Source: Mesorhabditis belari
Lineage: Eukaryota > Nematoda > Chromadorea > Rhabditida > Rhabditidae
DNA: 64,000 nucleotides
Assembly: GCA_958450365.1 (NCBI GenBank)
Contig: CAUEEP010000253.1
Coordinates: 186,001 to 250,000 of the forward strand
Direction of reading: 5' to 3'
Shown here: positions 1 to 10,900 of the stretch, one piece after another
How the letters are laid out: every line of letters starts with the position of its first letter
Numbering within the stretch: the first letter of the stretch is position 1
The notes under the pieces: generated by a model
The model's database searches: none
What the model saw: the letters and a program-made list of their open reading frames with translations, nothing else
What the model was told of the DNA's origin: nothing
Position numbers and translations under genes: made by a program

Positions 1-314
1 AAGTAAGCCAAAAGCAGATGCAAATTTTGCGGGGCGGTACTATTAGAGGGGTAAGGGGTCATTATTGTCTTTCATTGGCCCTCTAGGGGGTTACTTACAT
101 CTCTCGATCATTGTAGAACCTCTTGTAAGTCCCCCAAGCGTTCTCGAGAAGCCAAAAGATTGGGGCAAAACTTTGAAAGACGAGCCACTATAGTGGTTTG
201 TTTTTTGTTGAGGTAAACATGATTCAAAACTGTTTCCAGCTGTAGGTATACAGGCTGTAGTTAAATCAACCAATAAATTAGACGGGGAGCTACTATTACA
301 GCTTTTACGGTAGA
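1..314. mobile_element. Partial TIR element (GGGGCGGTACTATTAG ... CTACTATTACAG...TTTACGGTA)
   Basis: The ends GGGGCGGTACTATTAG (30-45) and CTACTATTACAGCTTTTACGG (about 291-311) resemble the GGGGTACTATTACAG-TATTTACGGTA ends of the elements at 12054 and 25204. The left end is cut by the window edge. Confidence 0.4.
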
Positions 315-543
315 AAATCAAGGAGTTGACTTTTAGCTTCAACTCCTTGAGTGGATAAAGCTTTTCTGAATCGACAATCTAAATCGACAATCTAAATCGA
401 TATTTACAACTTTTCATGTTTTACCATCGATTCATTTCTTATTTCTCTGTTTTCACCCTTTCCAACCTTCCCGAGCATCTATTTAGCATCTATTTGGTTG
501 GTTTACCCTCTATTTTACTGATTTAGCATTTATTTAGCATCTA

Positions 544-2367
544 TTGGGTTGGTGAATTGAAAACTGCGAGCTATTGTCATATGTGACAGTTTGAGCACTT
601 TCTTCAAAAGAAACCCATTTTGATGTCAATGGAAAAGTTGTAGAGAATCAAAAATCAAGCTTATATCCAAATTTTCAGAACGATTCAAAAACTGGTTTCC
701 AAGAAATGCCAAATTTACGAATTTTCACAAATGAAATGACGGAAAAGGAGGGGGAGGGGAGGGGCGGTTACGGTATCTGTCTGTCTTTCTGTCTGTCTTT
801 CTGTCTGCCTTACTGTACGGGCATTTTTCCAGCTGTATTTTGACCAATATTTCATTTTTCATTTTGGTATTCAAGAAATGCCGAATTTACGAATTTTCAC
901 AAAACTTGCATTTTAAGCGAAACTACTAAGTGTATCTTTTTGGAAAGTTGGCTATAAGCCTAATTTTTGATTTTCAGCAATTAATCATGAAATGTAGAGA
1001 ATCAAAAATGAAGCTTGTATCCAAATTTTCAGAACGATTCAAAAACTGGTTTTCAAGAAATGTCAAATTTACGAATTTTCACAAATGAAATGACGGAAAA
1101 GGAGGGGGAGGGGAGGGAGGGGGGTTACGGTATCTGTCTGTCTTTCTGCCTGTATTTCTGTCTGCCTTACTGTACGGGCATTTTTCCAGCCGTATTTTAG
1201 CGGGGAATCCCTGTCAAATGACCGACCTGAACTGCAGTTGTATAGAAGATATGTATCTTTATTTACAGTAGTACGATAAGACGAATAGATTACGAATAGA
1301 TTAGGTGGGGTTGGTGAATTGAAAACTGCGGGCTATTGTCATATGTGACAGTTTGAGCACTTTCTTCAAAAGAAACCCATTTTGGCGTCAATGGAAAAAA
1401 AAGGAAAAAAAGATTGAAAAATAAAACACGACGAAAGATTGAAAAATTCTTTGTGGCGGGGTCCTTTTATTGCGTCGGGTTACGGTAGTTCCCGACGTTT
1501 GGCGCGCAAACGTCTGAAAGGCAAAGTGTACGGTGGACGGTCCGAAAGGCATCTGTCGTCAGAATTTTATTATTTCAAGAGAGAATTCCTTTAAATTGAT
1601 TTAAAGCAAAATGAAATGAAACCCAATTTGTTTAATTACTTTTTTAATTATTATTTTTAATTGATTGGGTTGGTGAATTGAAAACTGCCGGCTATTGTCA
1701 TATGCTTAAAATTTGCGTATTCTCTGTATTCTTTGTTCGGCCGCGTAATCGCTCGTCGTCTGGCGCCGGGCTTTTACATAACCCTCTTCCCTCTCCCTCT
1801 CCGAATCCTCAAATTGGACATTGACCTGAATTGAATTGAAAACTGCGGGCTATTGTCATATGTGACAGTTTGAGCACTTTCTTCAGAAGGAATCCATTTT
1901 GTTGTCAGTAGAAAAGTTGTAGAGAATCAAAAATCAAGCTTATATCCAAATTTTCAGAACGATTCAAAAACTGATTTTCAAGAAATGCCAAATTTAGGCC
2001 AAATTGTGCCAATTTTTCACAAAACTTGCACTTTAAGCGAAACTACCAAGTGTATCTTTTTGGAAATTTGGCTATAAGCCTAATTTTTGATTCTCTACAA
2101 CTTTTCCATTGACACCAAAATGGGTTTCTTTTGAAGAAAGTGCTCAAACTGGGATCTCCAGTCTCCATCTCCAGTCCTCCATTTTTGAGTCTCACACTTG
2201 TCTCACACACAAACCAAAATCCTACTACGAAAGAGGAATCCGCAAATTGCCTGTAAAATGGGCAGAAGTCGTCAATAATAATGAAAATTATTTGGAATGA
2301 ATTGATGGTTTTATGTTGAACAAATTTTTGTTCAAAGTCCCGCAGTTTTCAACTCACCAACCCAATA
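544..2367. mobile_element. Nested cluster of mariner-type family A copies
   Basis: At least four partial copies lie here, starting with TTGGGTTGGTGAATTG near 544, 1311 and 1666 and a truncated start near 1833. The right end is CAACTCACCAACCCAA at 2350-2365. The cluster sits in an array of TTTAGCATCTA units that resumes at 2366, so target DNA flanks both sides. Internal parts include the GGAGGGGGAGG / CTGTCTGTCTTTCTGTC segment common to all copies. Confidence 0.75.
2200..2300 (+). pseudogene. mariner transposase C-terminal remnant
   Basis: The frame ends [20 protein letters not shown] then NNENYLE and stop. This matches the mariner C-terminus (Y-x-R-G-I-x-K-L-P-x-(R/K)-W-x-x-x-(V/I)-x-x-N-G-x-Y). 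The catalytic domain is absent, so it is a non-autonomous derivative. Confidence 0.75.
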
Positions 2368-3087
2368 TTTAGCTGGCTTAGCATCTATTTAACATCTATT
2401 TAGCTGATTTAGGATCTATTTAATGCCTATTTAGCTGGTTTAGCATCTATTTAGCATCTATTTTACTGATTTAGCATCTTTTTTTGTGCAAAGGCCAAAG
2501 TTTTCGTTTCAATTTCGATACAAGATTGTTTTTTGAGATCCCACAACTATTTAACTTGTTCTTTAAGTGTACGACTTTGGGCTTAAATCTTAAATCTGTA
2601 AACGCGCCATTTCTAGCGCACTGTTTCTTCATTTCTAGCACACTGTTTCTCCGTTTCTAGCGCACTGTTTTCTCGTGACACCAAATCAACTCCTTTTAGC
2701 TTTTTAAAGCTCTTTAAAAGATAAAGCTTTTTATCTGAATCGACATTTACAACTTTTCATGTTTTACCTTCGATTCATTTCTTATTTCTCTGTTTTCACC
2801 CTTCCAAACCTTTAGAATTTTCTAGGTAAAGAAAAAGAAGGAAAAAAAAACCCCTAGATCTAACTCTAACTAAGGTACCTTTGTGCTTTCCCTTCAGAAT
2901 GCTAAAAGCTTTGGAAAAAGGAAGAAAAACAGAAAAAGAGATGAGATGTGCGTACTCATACACACGTGTTTTCTCTTTCTAGATCTTCAGTGTCCCTAGA
3001 GGATTTGAGAGAATTGACTTTGAGAAAAAGGAGAAGAGAAATAAAGAGTTGAGGTTGAGGTTGAGGTTGAATTTTGAAGTTTTCTAA

Positions 3088-3222
3088 ATTCTAGATTAGT
3101 CTTGATGAGTAGATTAAACTCTAGATTAGTCTTGATGAGTAGATTAAATTCTAGATTAGTCTTGGTGAGTAGATTAAGTTCTTGATTAGTCTTGATGAGT
3201 CGATTAAATTCTAGATTAGTCT
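3088..3222. repeat. Tandem array, 29-30 bp unit
   Basis: Five copies of ATTCTAGATTAGTCTTGATG plus AGTAGATTA. Confidence 0.85.
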
Positions 3223-3997
3223 CTAAATGAGTTGTTTTGTTAATTTGTGAGAACAAATTGTACATGTACATGATAATGATACGAATAGAAAAATACTGAT
3301 TAAACATATTGATTGATCTGGCTTGTCCAAATGTTTAACGAACATTAAACTTTCCTTAGGACTTTCCTTAGGGCTTTCCCTTGCTTGCAAGTGTCCTTCC
3401 CTTCCTTTCCTTCCTCTAAAATTTGTGCTCAAAGCTCACCCATTTCACCCATGTACCTTGTTGCTTTGTTGTTGTTGAATTCTTTTTTCAGGAATCCCTT
3501 TGAAGCATTAGTCGGCTTGCAAAACCTTTTTTGTCTTTTAGGCTTTTCTTTTAGGCTTTTCTTTTACTGATTCACTTTTCCTATTTCCGTGTCTTTTTCT
3601 TACCTTTTTCTTTCCTTATTCTATAGCTCTCTCGATTTATATCTTTCCCTCAAGCCTTAGAGTCTACAGCTTTTCCCACAACCCTGGGTCTTCAGTCTTT
3701 AGTCTTCTCTTTAGTCTTAGAATCTCCAAAACCTAGTCTTTTCCATCAGTGCCCTGGGTCTCCTGGCCTTAAGATCTCCTAGTTTTCCCCTAGATCTCTG
3801 GATTTCTTGATCTCTTGGGTCTTCTGGCATTCTATAGCTCTCTCGATCCTTAAAGACCTTCTCGGGACTCTCTAAACCCTCATGTTTCCCTCAAACCGCT
3901 ACTCTGACTCCATAAACCTTTTAGTCTTTTTGCTGGGCTCTATAGCTTAACCCTGGAAGCCTGAATCTCCTAGTCTTTAGTGGTTCTAGGCTTGTTC

Positions 3998-4320
3998 TGG
4001 GGGCACTGGATCTCTTGGTCTTCAGGGTAGACCTCAGCTTAACCCTAGGGCTCTGGGTCTCTTGGTCCCCAAGGTAGACCTCAGCTTAATCCTAGGATCC
4101 TGGATCTCTTGGTCCTCAGGGTAGACCTCAGCTTAACCCTAGGAGTCTGGATCTCTTGGTCTTTAGGGTAGACCTCAGCTTAACCCTAGGACTCTGGGTC
4201 TCTTGGTCCTCAGAGTAGACCTCTGCTTAACCCTAGAACCCTGGGTCTCTAGTCTTTAGGAGTTCTAGGCTTGTTCTGGGTCGCTGGGTCTCTTAGTCCC
4301 TAGGGTAGACCCTAGAGTCC
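3998..4320. repeat. Tandem array, about 48 bp unit
   Basis: Repeats of TCTCTTGGTCCTCAGGGTAG plus ACCTCAGCTTAACCCTAGG. Confidence 0.8.
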
Positions 4321-4946
4321 TGGGTCTCTTACTTCCTAAACACTCTGGGTCTCTCGATCCCTAAAGGGCCTCTGGGGGCTCTCTGAACCCTCATCGGCTT
4401 CCACCTTTCCCCCAAACCGCATCGCTTCCCCATTCACGCGTCACGTGCGCCCCATATCCCATATCGAAAGGGTGAGGGCCCAGACAAGAAAAGGCATCCC
4501 CTTTCCCCTATCCAGGCATCCCCTTTCCCCACTGAACTCACACAAAGAATCTCCCTATATTCCTTTCTCCCACACCAAGAAGCACGTCAGTCTAGCCCCG
4601 AAAAACTATAATCCCAATTAAACTTAATCTGCTGTCCCTGAAATTTTTGAAATCCGGCTTCAGCCTGACCCCTATTTATTGCTGATTTTGGTATTGAAGC
4701 TCTGGATACTTGGATATTTATTTAAATATCTATTCTAGCCAAAAGTCAGAAGATTTTGGTTATTGCAAGTCTGTAAACAGGAGTCTGGCTTAAATCCGGC
4801 TTCACCCCTGGATTCTTAGCCTGGCGTTCGACTTAATCTATTAAAATCTTTATTTTCTATATATTCTATTGATCTATTGATCTATTTATCTATTGAACTC
4901 AATTTTCGTTAATTTTCCTGATCTCAAGCTTCTCTCGTTGTTGCAG

Positions 4947-4973
4947 ATGCGTGGATGTCGCTTCTCTGTGTGA
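4947..4973 (+). promoter_or_regulatory. Short upstream ORF overlapping the unc-13 start
   Basis: ATG 4947 directly follows the acceptor AG and reads MRGCRFSV to TGA 4971-4973, overlapping the MSLLC start out of frame. If the acceptor at 4946 defines the mRNA 5' end, scanning ribosomes meet this ATG first, unless it is too near the cap. A role in start choice is inference. Confidence 0.4.
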
Positions 4974-4976
4974 CAA
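4947..4976 (+). CDS. unc-13: unc-13 exon 1 (start codon at 4955)
   Basis: An acceptor-like TTGTTGCAG ends at 4946, so this exon is either preceded by a 5'-UTR exon or is a trans-splice site. Coding starts at ATG 4955 and gives MSLLCVT plus one base, matching the Munc13 N-terminus MSLLCV. The donor is A|GTGGGT at 4977. The nearby GTGAAC at 4981 would break the frame with exon 2. Another ATG lies directly at 4947, out of frame. Confidence 0.85.
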
Positions 4977-7900
4977 GTGGGTGAACTCAGCAGCTCGATT
5001 TGACAAATCATCCCCTATTGGGCCCTGGATCAATTTTGATAGATCTAAGACCTAAGATCTACGACCTAAGATCAAAATCTATAGATTATAGATCTTAGAT
5101 CAAAATCTATAGATTATAGATCTTAGATCTTAGATAATTCTTAAAAACGGGGCCCAAATGCGGGCAGTGATAAGTCCTGAGCAAGAGGCCTCGTTGACGC
5201 TTGTCGTTTCAGTCAAGAAGGCGCGCCTACTCGGCTCCGACGGTTCGTTTTCAGCTTTTTTTATTTAATCAATCATATATATGCTAGATTATTGTCGATT
5301 TTCAGTATTGGATACGAAAAATGTTTACTAAGCAAAGCAGAAACTGCTTACTAAGCAGAATCTTGGCGGTTCAGTTAGGCACAAAATCTTGGCGCTCTTG
5401 GCGCTCTTGGCGCTCCAGTTAGTCGCCAAATCTTGGCGCTCTTGGCGCTTCAGTTGGGCGCAAAATCTTGGCGCTCTTGGCGCTCCAGTTAGGCGCAAAA
5501 TCTTGGCGCTCTTAACGCTCTTGGCGCTCCAGTTAGTCGCCAAATCTTGGCGCTCTTGGCGCTCTTGGCGCTCCAGTTAGTCGCCAAATCTTGGCGCTCT
5601 TGGCGCTCCAGTTAGTCGCCAAATCTTGGCGCTCTTGGCGCTCCAGTTAGGCGCAAAATCTTGGCGCTCTTAACGCTCTTGGCGCTCCAGTTAGTCGCCA
5701 AATCTTGGCGCTCTTGGCTCTCTTGGCGCTCCAGTTAGGCGCAAAATCTTGGCGCTCTTAACGCTCCAGTTAGTCGCCAAATCTTGGCGCTCTTGGCGCT
5801 TCAGTTGGGCGCAAAATCTTGGCGCTCTTGGCGCTCCAGTTAGGCGCAAAATCTTGGCGCTCTTAACGCTCTTGGCGCTCCAGTTAGTCGCCAAATCTTG
5901 GCGCTCTTGGCTCTCTTGGCGCTCCAGTTAGGCGCAAAATCTTGGCGCTCTTGGCGCTCTTGGCGCTCCAGTTAGTCGCCAAATCTTGGCGCTCTTGGCG
6001 CTCCAGTTAGTCGCCAAATCTTGGCGCTCTTGGCGCTCCAGTTAGGCGCAAAATCTTGGCGCTCTTAACGCTCCAGTTAGTCGCCAAATCTTGGCGCTCT
6101 TGGCGCTTCAGTTGGGCGCAAAATCTTGGCGCTCTTGGCGCTCCAGTTAGGCGCAAAATCTTGGCGCTCTTAACGCTCTTGGCGCTCCAGTTAGTCGCCA
6201 AATCTTGGCGCTCTTGGCTCTCTTGGCGCTCCAGTTAGGCGCAAAATCTTGGCGCTCTTAACGCTCCAGTTAGTCGCCAAATCTTGGCGCTCTTGGCTCT
6301 CTTGGCGCTCCAGTTAGGTGAAAATCTTGGCGCTCTTGGCCACGCATTATCATCATGACGACGTGAGCTGCTTATCAAGGTTGGGTAAAAGAGCCAACGG
6401 GTTCTAATAATTTTAATATACCGTATTTTCTCCAATAGTAGTGCACCCCGCCGAGTTGATGACCATTTTACGGTTTCCAAGCTTTTGCAGAAGCTCAACA
6501 CTCTAATCCCCCAATAGATCTCATCGTCAGCTACATTTTCCGACCCCATATCGATAGGTTCTGATAAGCGGTTCTCGAGATTTCGAGCAATTTAAGCGAC
6601 GCTCAGGGTGCACTACTATTAGAGAAAATACGGTATCTGTCTTTCTTCGGCAATCTTGGAAAATTCGGGTTTTGTGGGCAGGCGCTCCATCCTGCTGAAA
6701 GCACCAAATTTTTTTTCCGAAGTGGTTTTGTGCCCAAAACAGCATTTTCTCATTCGGCTCCGAATAGGTTTCGATTAGATTCTCATTTAGTTTCGATTAA
6801 GTTCTTATTCGGCTCCGATAATGTCTTCTGATCGGTCTTTGTGCCCAAAAAGTAGCAAAGATAGTCAACCTAAAAGCGCATACCGTATTTTCTCTAATAG
6901 TAGTGCACCCCGTCGAGTTGATGACTATTTTACGGCTTTCAAAGTTTTCACACAAGCTAAACACTCAAATCCCCCACTAGATCTCATCGTCAGCTACATT
7001 TTCCGACCCCACATCGACAGGTTCTGATACATCGATAGGTCGATAGGTTCTCGAGATTTCGAGCAATTTAAGCGACGCTCAGGGTGCACTACTATTAGAG
7101 AAAATACGATATTGCAAAAAATTATCGCATACCGTATTCTCTCTAATAGTAGTGCGCCCTGAGCGTCGCTTAAATTGCTCGAAATCTCGAGAACCTATCG
7201 ACCTATCGATGTATCAGAACCTGTCGATGTGGGGATCTGATTATCTTCTTTCGAAATCTCGTAGACAAGTGATTTCGAAAGGAGGCAAGTGAACTTTTCT
7301 TTTCTTTTCTTTATTTAATCGTTTCTTTCTCGAAAATTCCTTTCCCACATTATAAGCTACAAAAAAAAACTTTAGAAAATAACCAATTTTCAAATTTTTT
7401 TCTTTGTCTAAATCATTCGGTGCGGGGGTTATAAAAAATTCGCTCAAATCGCTCAAAGCCAAATCGCAAATTCACACGTTAATTTTTGGCGGGCCTTGGT
7501 TTAAAATAAAAGAAAAATATTTTGAAATGACAAATTTGTGAAAAAAAATTGAAATGACAAAAATCTATTATCATTATTGTTTAAAATTGATTGACTGGAT
7601 GAAATTTATCACCGCTCAGAGTACACTACTGTTAGAGAGTACTTAGAGTACACTACTGTTAGAGAGTACTCAGAGTACACTACTGTTAGAGAGTACTCAG
7701 AGTACACTACTGTTAGAGAGTACTCAGAGTACACTACTGTTAGAGAAAATACGGTATATTAGTACTGTTTGAAAGACTCATTGTGCAGTACTCTTTACAG
7801 GCTTCTTTGGCTTACAGGCTTCTTCACTACAGTACAGTAATATGGTGTTGCAGTATTTATTTAGTGCGCAGTCAAGGCGCAGTCAAGGAGCCAAGTAGTC

Positions 7901-10900
7901 ACGGTAGTCAAGTAGTAAAGTAGTACAGGGTGTTCAATCACCGCTAATTAAATTTTCAGACTCTAGGGAGTGAAGGTTTTAGAATTTATAGGCAAACGAT
8001 GATTTTCAGGTTGGATATTTCAATTTAACATTAAAAATAGGGGTAGGCAAACGGGTAGGCTTAAAAGGGTAGGCTAACTTCCACCATTTGATTTGCGTAA
8101 CTGGGTCATTTGCGCAACAGGGGTCATTTCGGGTTCGAAATGCCAGCAATCACTGTCTTAGACGTGGTCAGACTAAGACATACGAGATCGAATCATTAAA
8201 ATGATTTAGACACCTGATAAATTGTTAATTAAAATCTAAATGTTAATCTAAATCCTATTTTGGAGTATCCTGACTGAAGTTGAAGCTGAACTGAAGTTGA
8301 AGCTGGACTGAAGTTGAAGCTGGACTGAAGTTGAAGCTGGACTGAAGTTGAAGCTGAACTGAAGTTGAAGCTGGACTGAAGTTGAAGTTTGAATCTCAGC
8401 TTATTCTTCTTAAACTTGATGATAGTTTCTCAAAAATTACTATTCAGCGATGGGATAAGGAAGCCAAAGGCTCGATTGCAATCGAGCTCATGCAATCTGG
8501 GCCAATAGCTCAATCGCGATTGAGCTATTGGCCCAGATGGGCGCCATATTTTTGTAGTAATAGAGGCCGTTTAAATATTCTGTATTGTCCACGTTAACAT
8601 GCCGTTAACATTTTATAAAGGTTAACGTGGACAATCTAAATCATTTTAATGATTAAGTCATGTCATTGAGCCATGTCATTGAGCCATGCCATTGAGTCAT
8701 TTCATTGAGCCATCTCATTGAGCCATTTCATTGAGCCATCTCATTGAGTCATGTCATTGAGCCATCTCATTGAGCGATCTCATTGAGCCATGTCACTGAG
8801 CCATCTAATTAAGCCATTTCATTGAGCCATTTCATTGAGCCATGTCACCGAGCCATCTAATTAAGCCATTTCATTGAGCCATTTCATTGAGCCATGCCAT
8901 TGAGCCATTTCTAATGAATATTTGGTTGAAATGAACTAAATCCTAGCCGTTTATTCTTGGGAAATCAAAGATACCGAATTTTGAAAGCTTTCCTAATCCT
9001 TCCTTTTGTAGGATTTACTCAATTTTCTTGAGGAATCTAACTGTGATCTTCTTGAGGAATCTAACTGTGATCTTCTTGAAGAATCTAACTGTGATCTTCT
9101 TGAAGAATCTAACTGTGATCTTCTTGAGGAATCTAACTGTGATCTTCTTGAAGAATCTAACTGTGATCTTCTTGAAGAATCTAACTGTGATCTTCTTGAG
9201 GAATCTAACTGCGATCTTCTTGAGGAATCTAATTGTGAATCGAATGAAAAATTAAGTGAAACGAGAAAATCGAAAAGAAAGACTATAGTTTTTTCACCTT
9301 CTTAAAGAAATGAGTTAAAGAATGAGTTCCCATTCTACTCCAAAATGTTTCCGTTTCTTCATTTTCTCATTTATTTTTTAATCTCTATGACTGGGTGTCA
9401 GTTTTTTCAAAGTTCATTCACGTCAAAGGGATTTCATTGTGTGTTTTCTCTTTACTCCAATTCTCAATTTTCTCATTATTCTGTGGAAAGGCCAAGTCGT
9501 TTTTGGCGAGTATTTTTGCCTTTTTTTTTTCGTTTTTCTTTCTTTCTTTTGGCCTTTGATGGATAGGAGAGATCGAATGACAAAATGGCCATCAGAAATG
9601 GAATGAAAGAGAATAAGGGAAAGGAGGGAAAAAAGGGGAAAAAAGGGAAAAAGCAATTGCAACCCCATCACAATGGAAACAAATTTAATGATTGTTTTGG
9701 TGCAATAAAATAGGGTTTTAGAGTTTTAAAAATGAAAAAATAAAGATTTAAAATATTAGTAAGCAAAATGATATAAAAAAAGTTAATTTTATATACTGTC
9801 GTAGCCGTTTACGAAATTCAGCCACTAACGAATGAGGGTATTTCCGGGCATCCAATCAAAAAGTCACCCACATAAACAATGTTCATAATACATATATTTT
9901 ATAATAAATTTTTGAAATTAGCTCATTTGGTTCAGTAGAAAATTTTTTTTGAGTCCCCAAAGTTTAGGTTCAAAAATGGCTGTAAAAAATTTTCTACTCA
10001 GCCAAAAAACTTGCCTAATGGCTCATTTTGTAGCCAATTTGATGTGGATTCTTAAAGTAAAGCTACATTGAACATTTGTTTTTCAAAGCTAGGAGAAAGA
10101 GGGCGAGGAACGACTTCAGTTGAACTCGGTCGCTGTTTTCACATTTGAGAATCGCCCTGAATTTGTTCCTCGCCCTCTTTCTCCTACTTTCAACAAATAA
10201 TTGTTTTAGATGGCTTTACTTTAAGAATCTACATCAAATTGGCTACAAAATGAGCTATTAGGCAAGTTTTTTGGCTGAGTAGAAAATTTTTTATAGCCAT
10301 TTTTGAACCTAAACTTTGGGGGCTCAAAAAAAAATTTCTACTGAACCAAATGAGCTAATTTCAAAAATTTATTATAAAATATATGTATTATGAACATTTT
10401 TTATGTTGGTGACTTTTTGATTGGATGCCCGGAAATACCCTCATTCGTTAGCGGCTGAATTTCGTAAACGTAAAAAGTTTAAGGCGCTTGTTTCCCTCTT
10501 GTACTAATCATAGTAAACTTTGTTACAGTCTAATCTTTAGCTAAATAAGCTAAATTACAGTAGTTAATAGGAAATTTGGCTCTTTTGTAGTTTCTGGGTT
10601 TTTTTGAAAGAATCCGGGTCTTTTGAAAAAATCCGGGTTTTTCAACAACTCGTCACACTTTGAAAGCCTATAACTTTGTCCAGAGATAAGATTTCTCTTA
10701 GCTTTTTATATCATTGCACAGAGGACATTCCAGGCTTTCAAATGATATCAAATAGAGCTTGATTGGATAATCTAGTCCAAGAAAATCAGGCGACACGATA
10801 CCCGAGTTGGCTAGGTCATCACACTTTGTAAATTTTAAAGGATTTCCAAAACTATAATGTATCCAAGTTATTGAAGTAGTTGAAATTGAGCATTAAAAAC

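Larger units (their letters stand above)
2370..4946. other. Upstream region of unc-13
   Basis: Apart from the arrays listed I see no exon. A segment at 2720-2815 (TTTACAACTTTTCATGTTTT, TCGATTCATTTCTTATTTCT) repeats 400-475 almost exactly. The CT-rich 3400-4400 stretch could hold the promoter, but no clear core element stands out. Confidence 0.4.

Noticed and set aside
5362..6340. Possible CRISPR-like regular repeats
   Set aside because: There are no distinct spacers. It is a eukaryotic intronic minisatellite with variable units.
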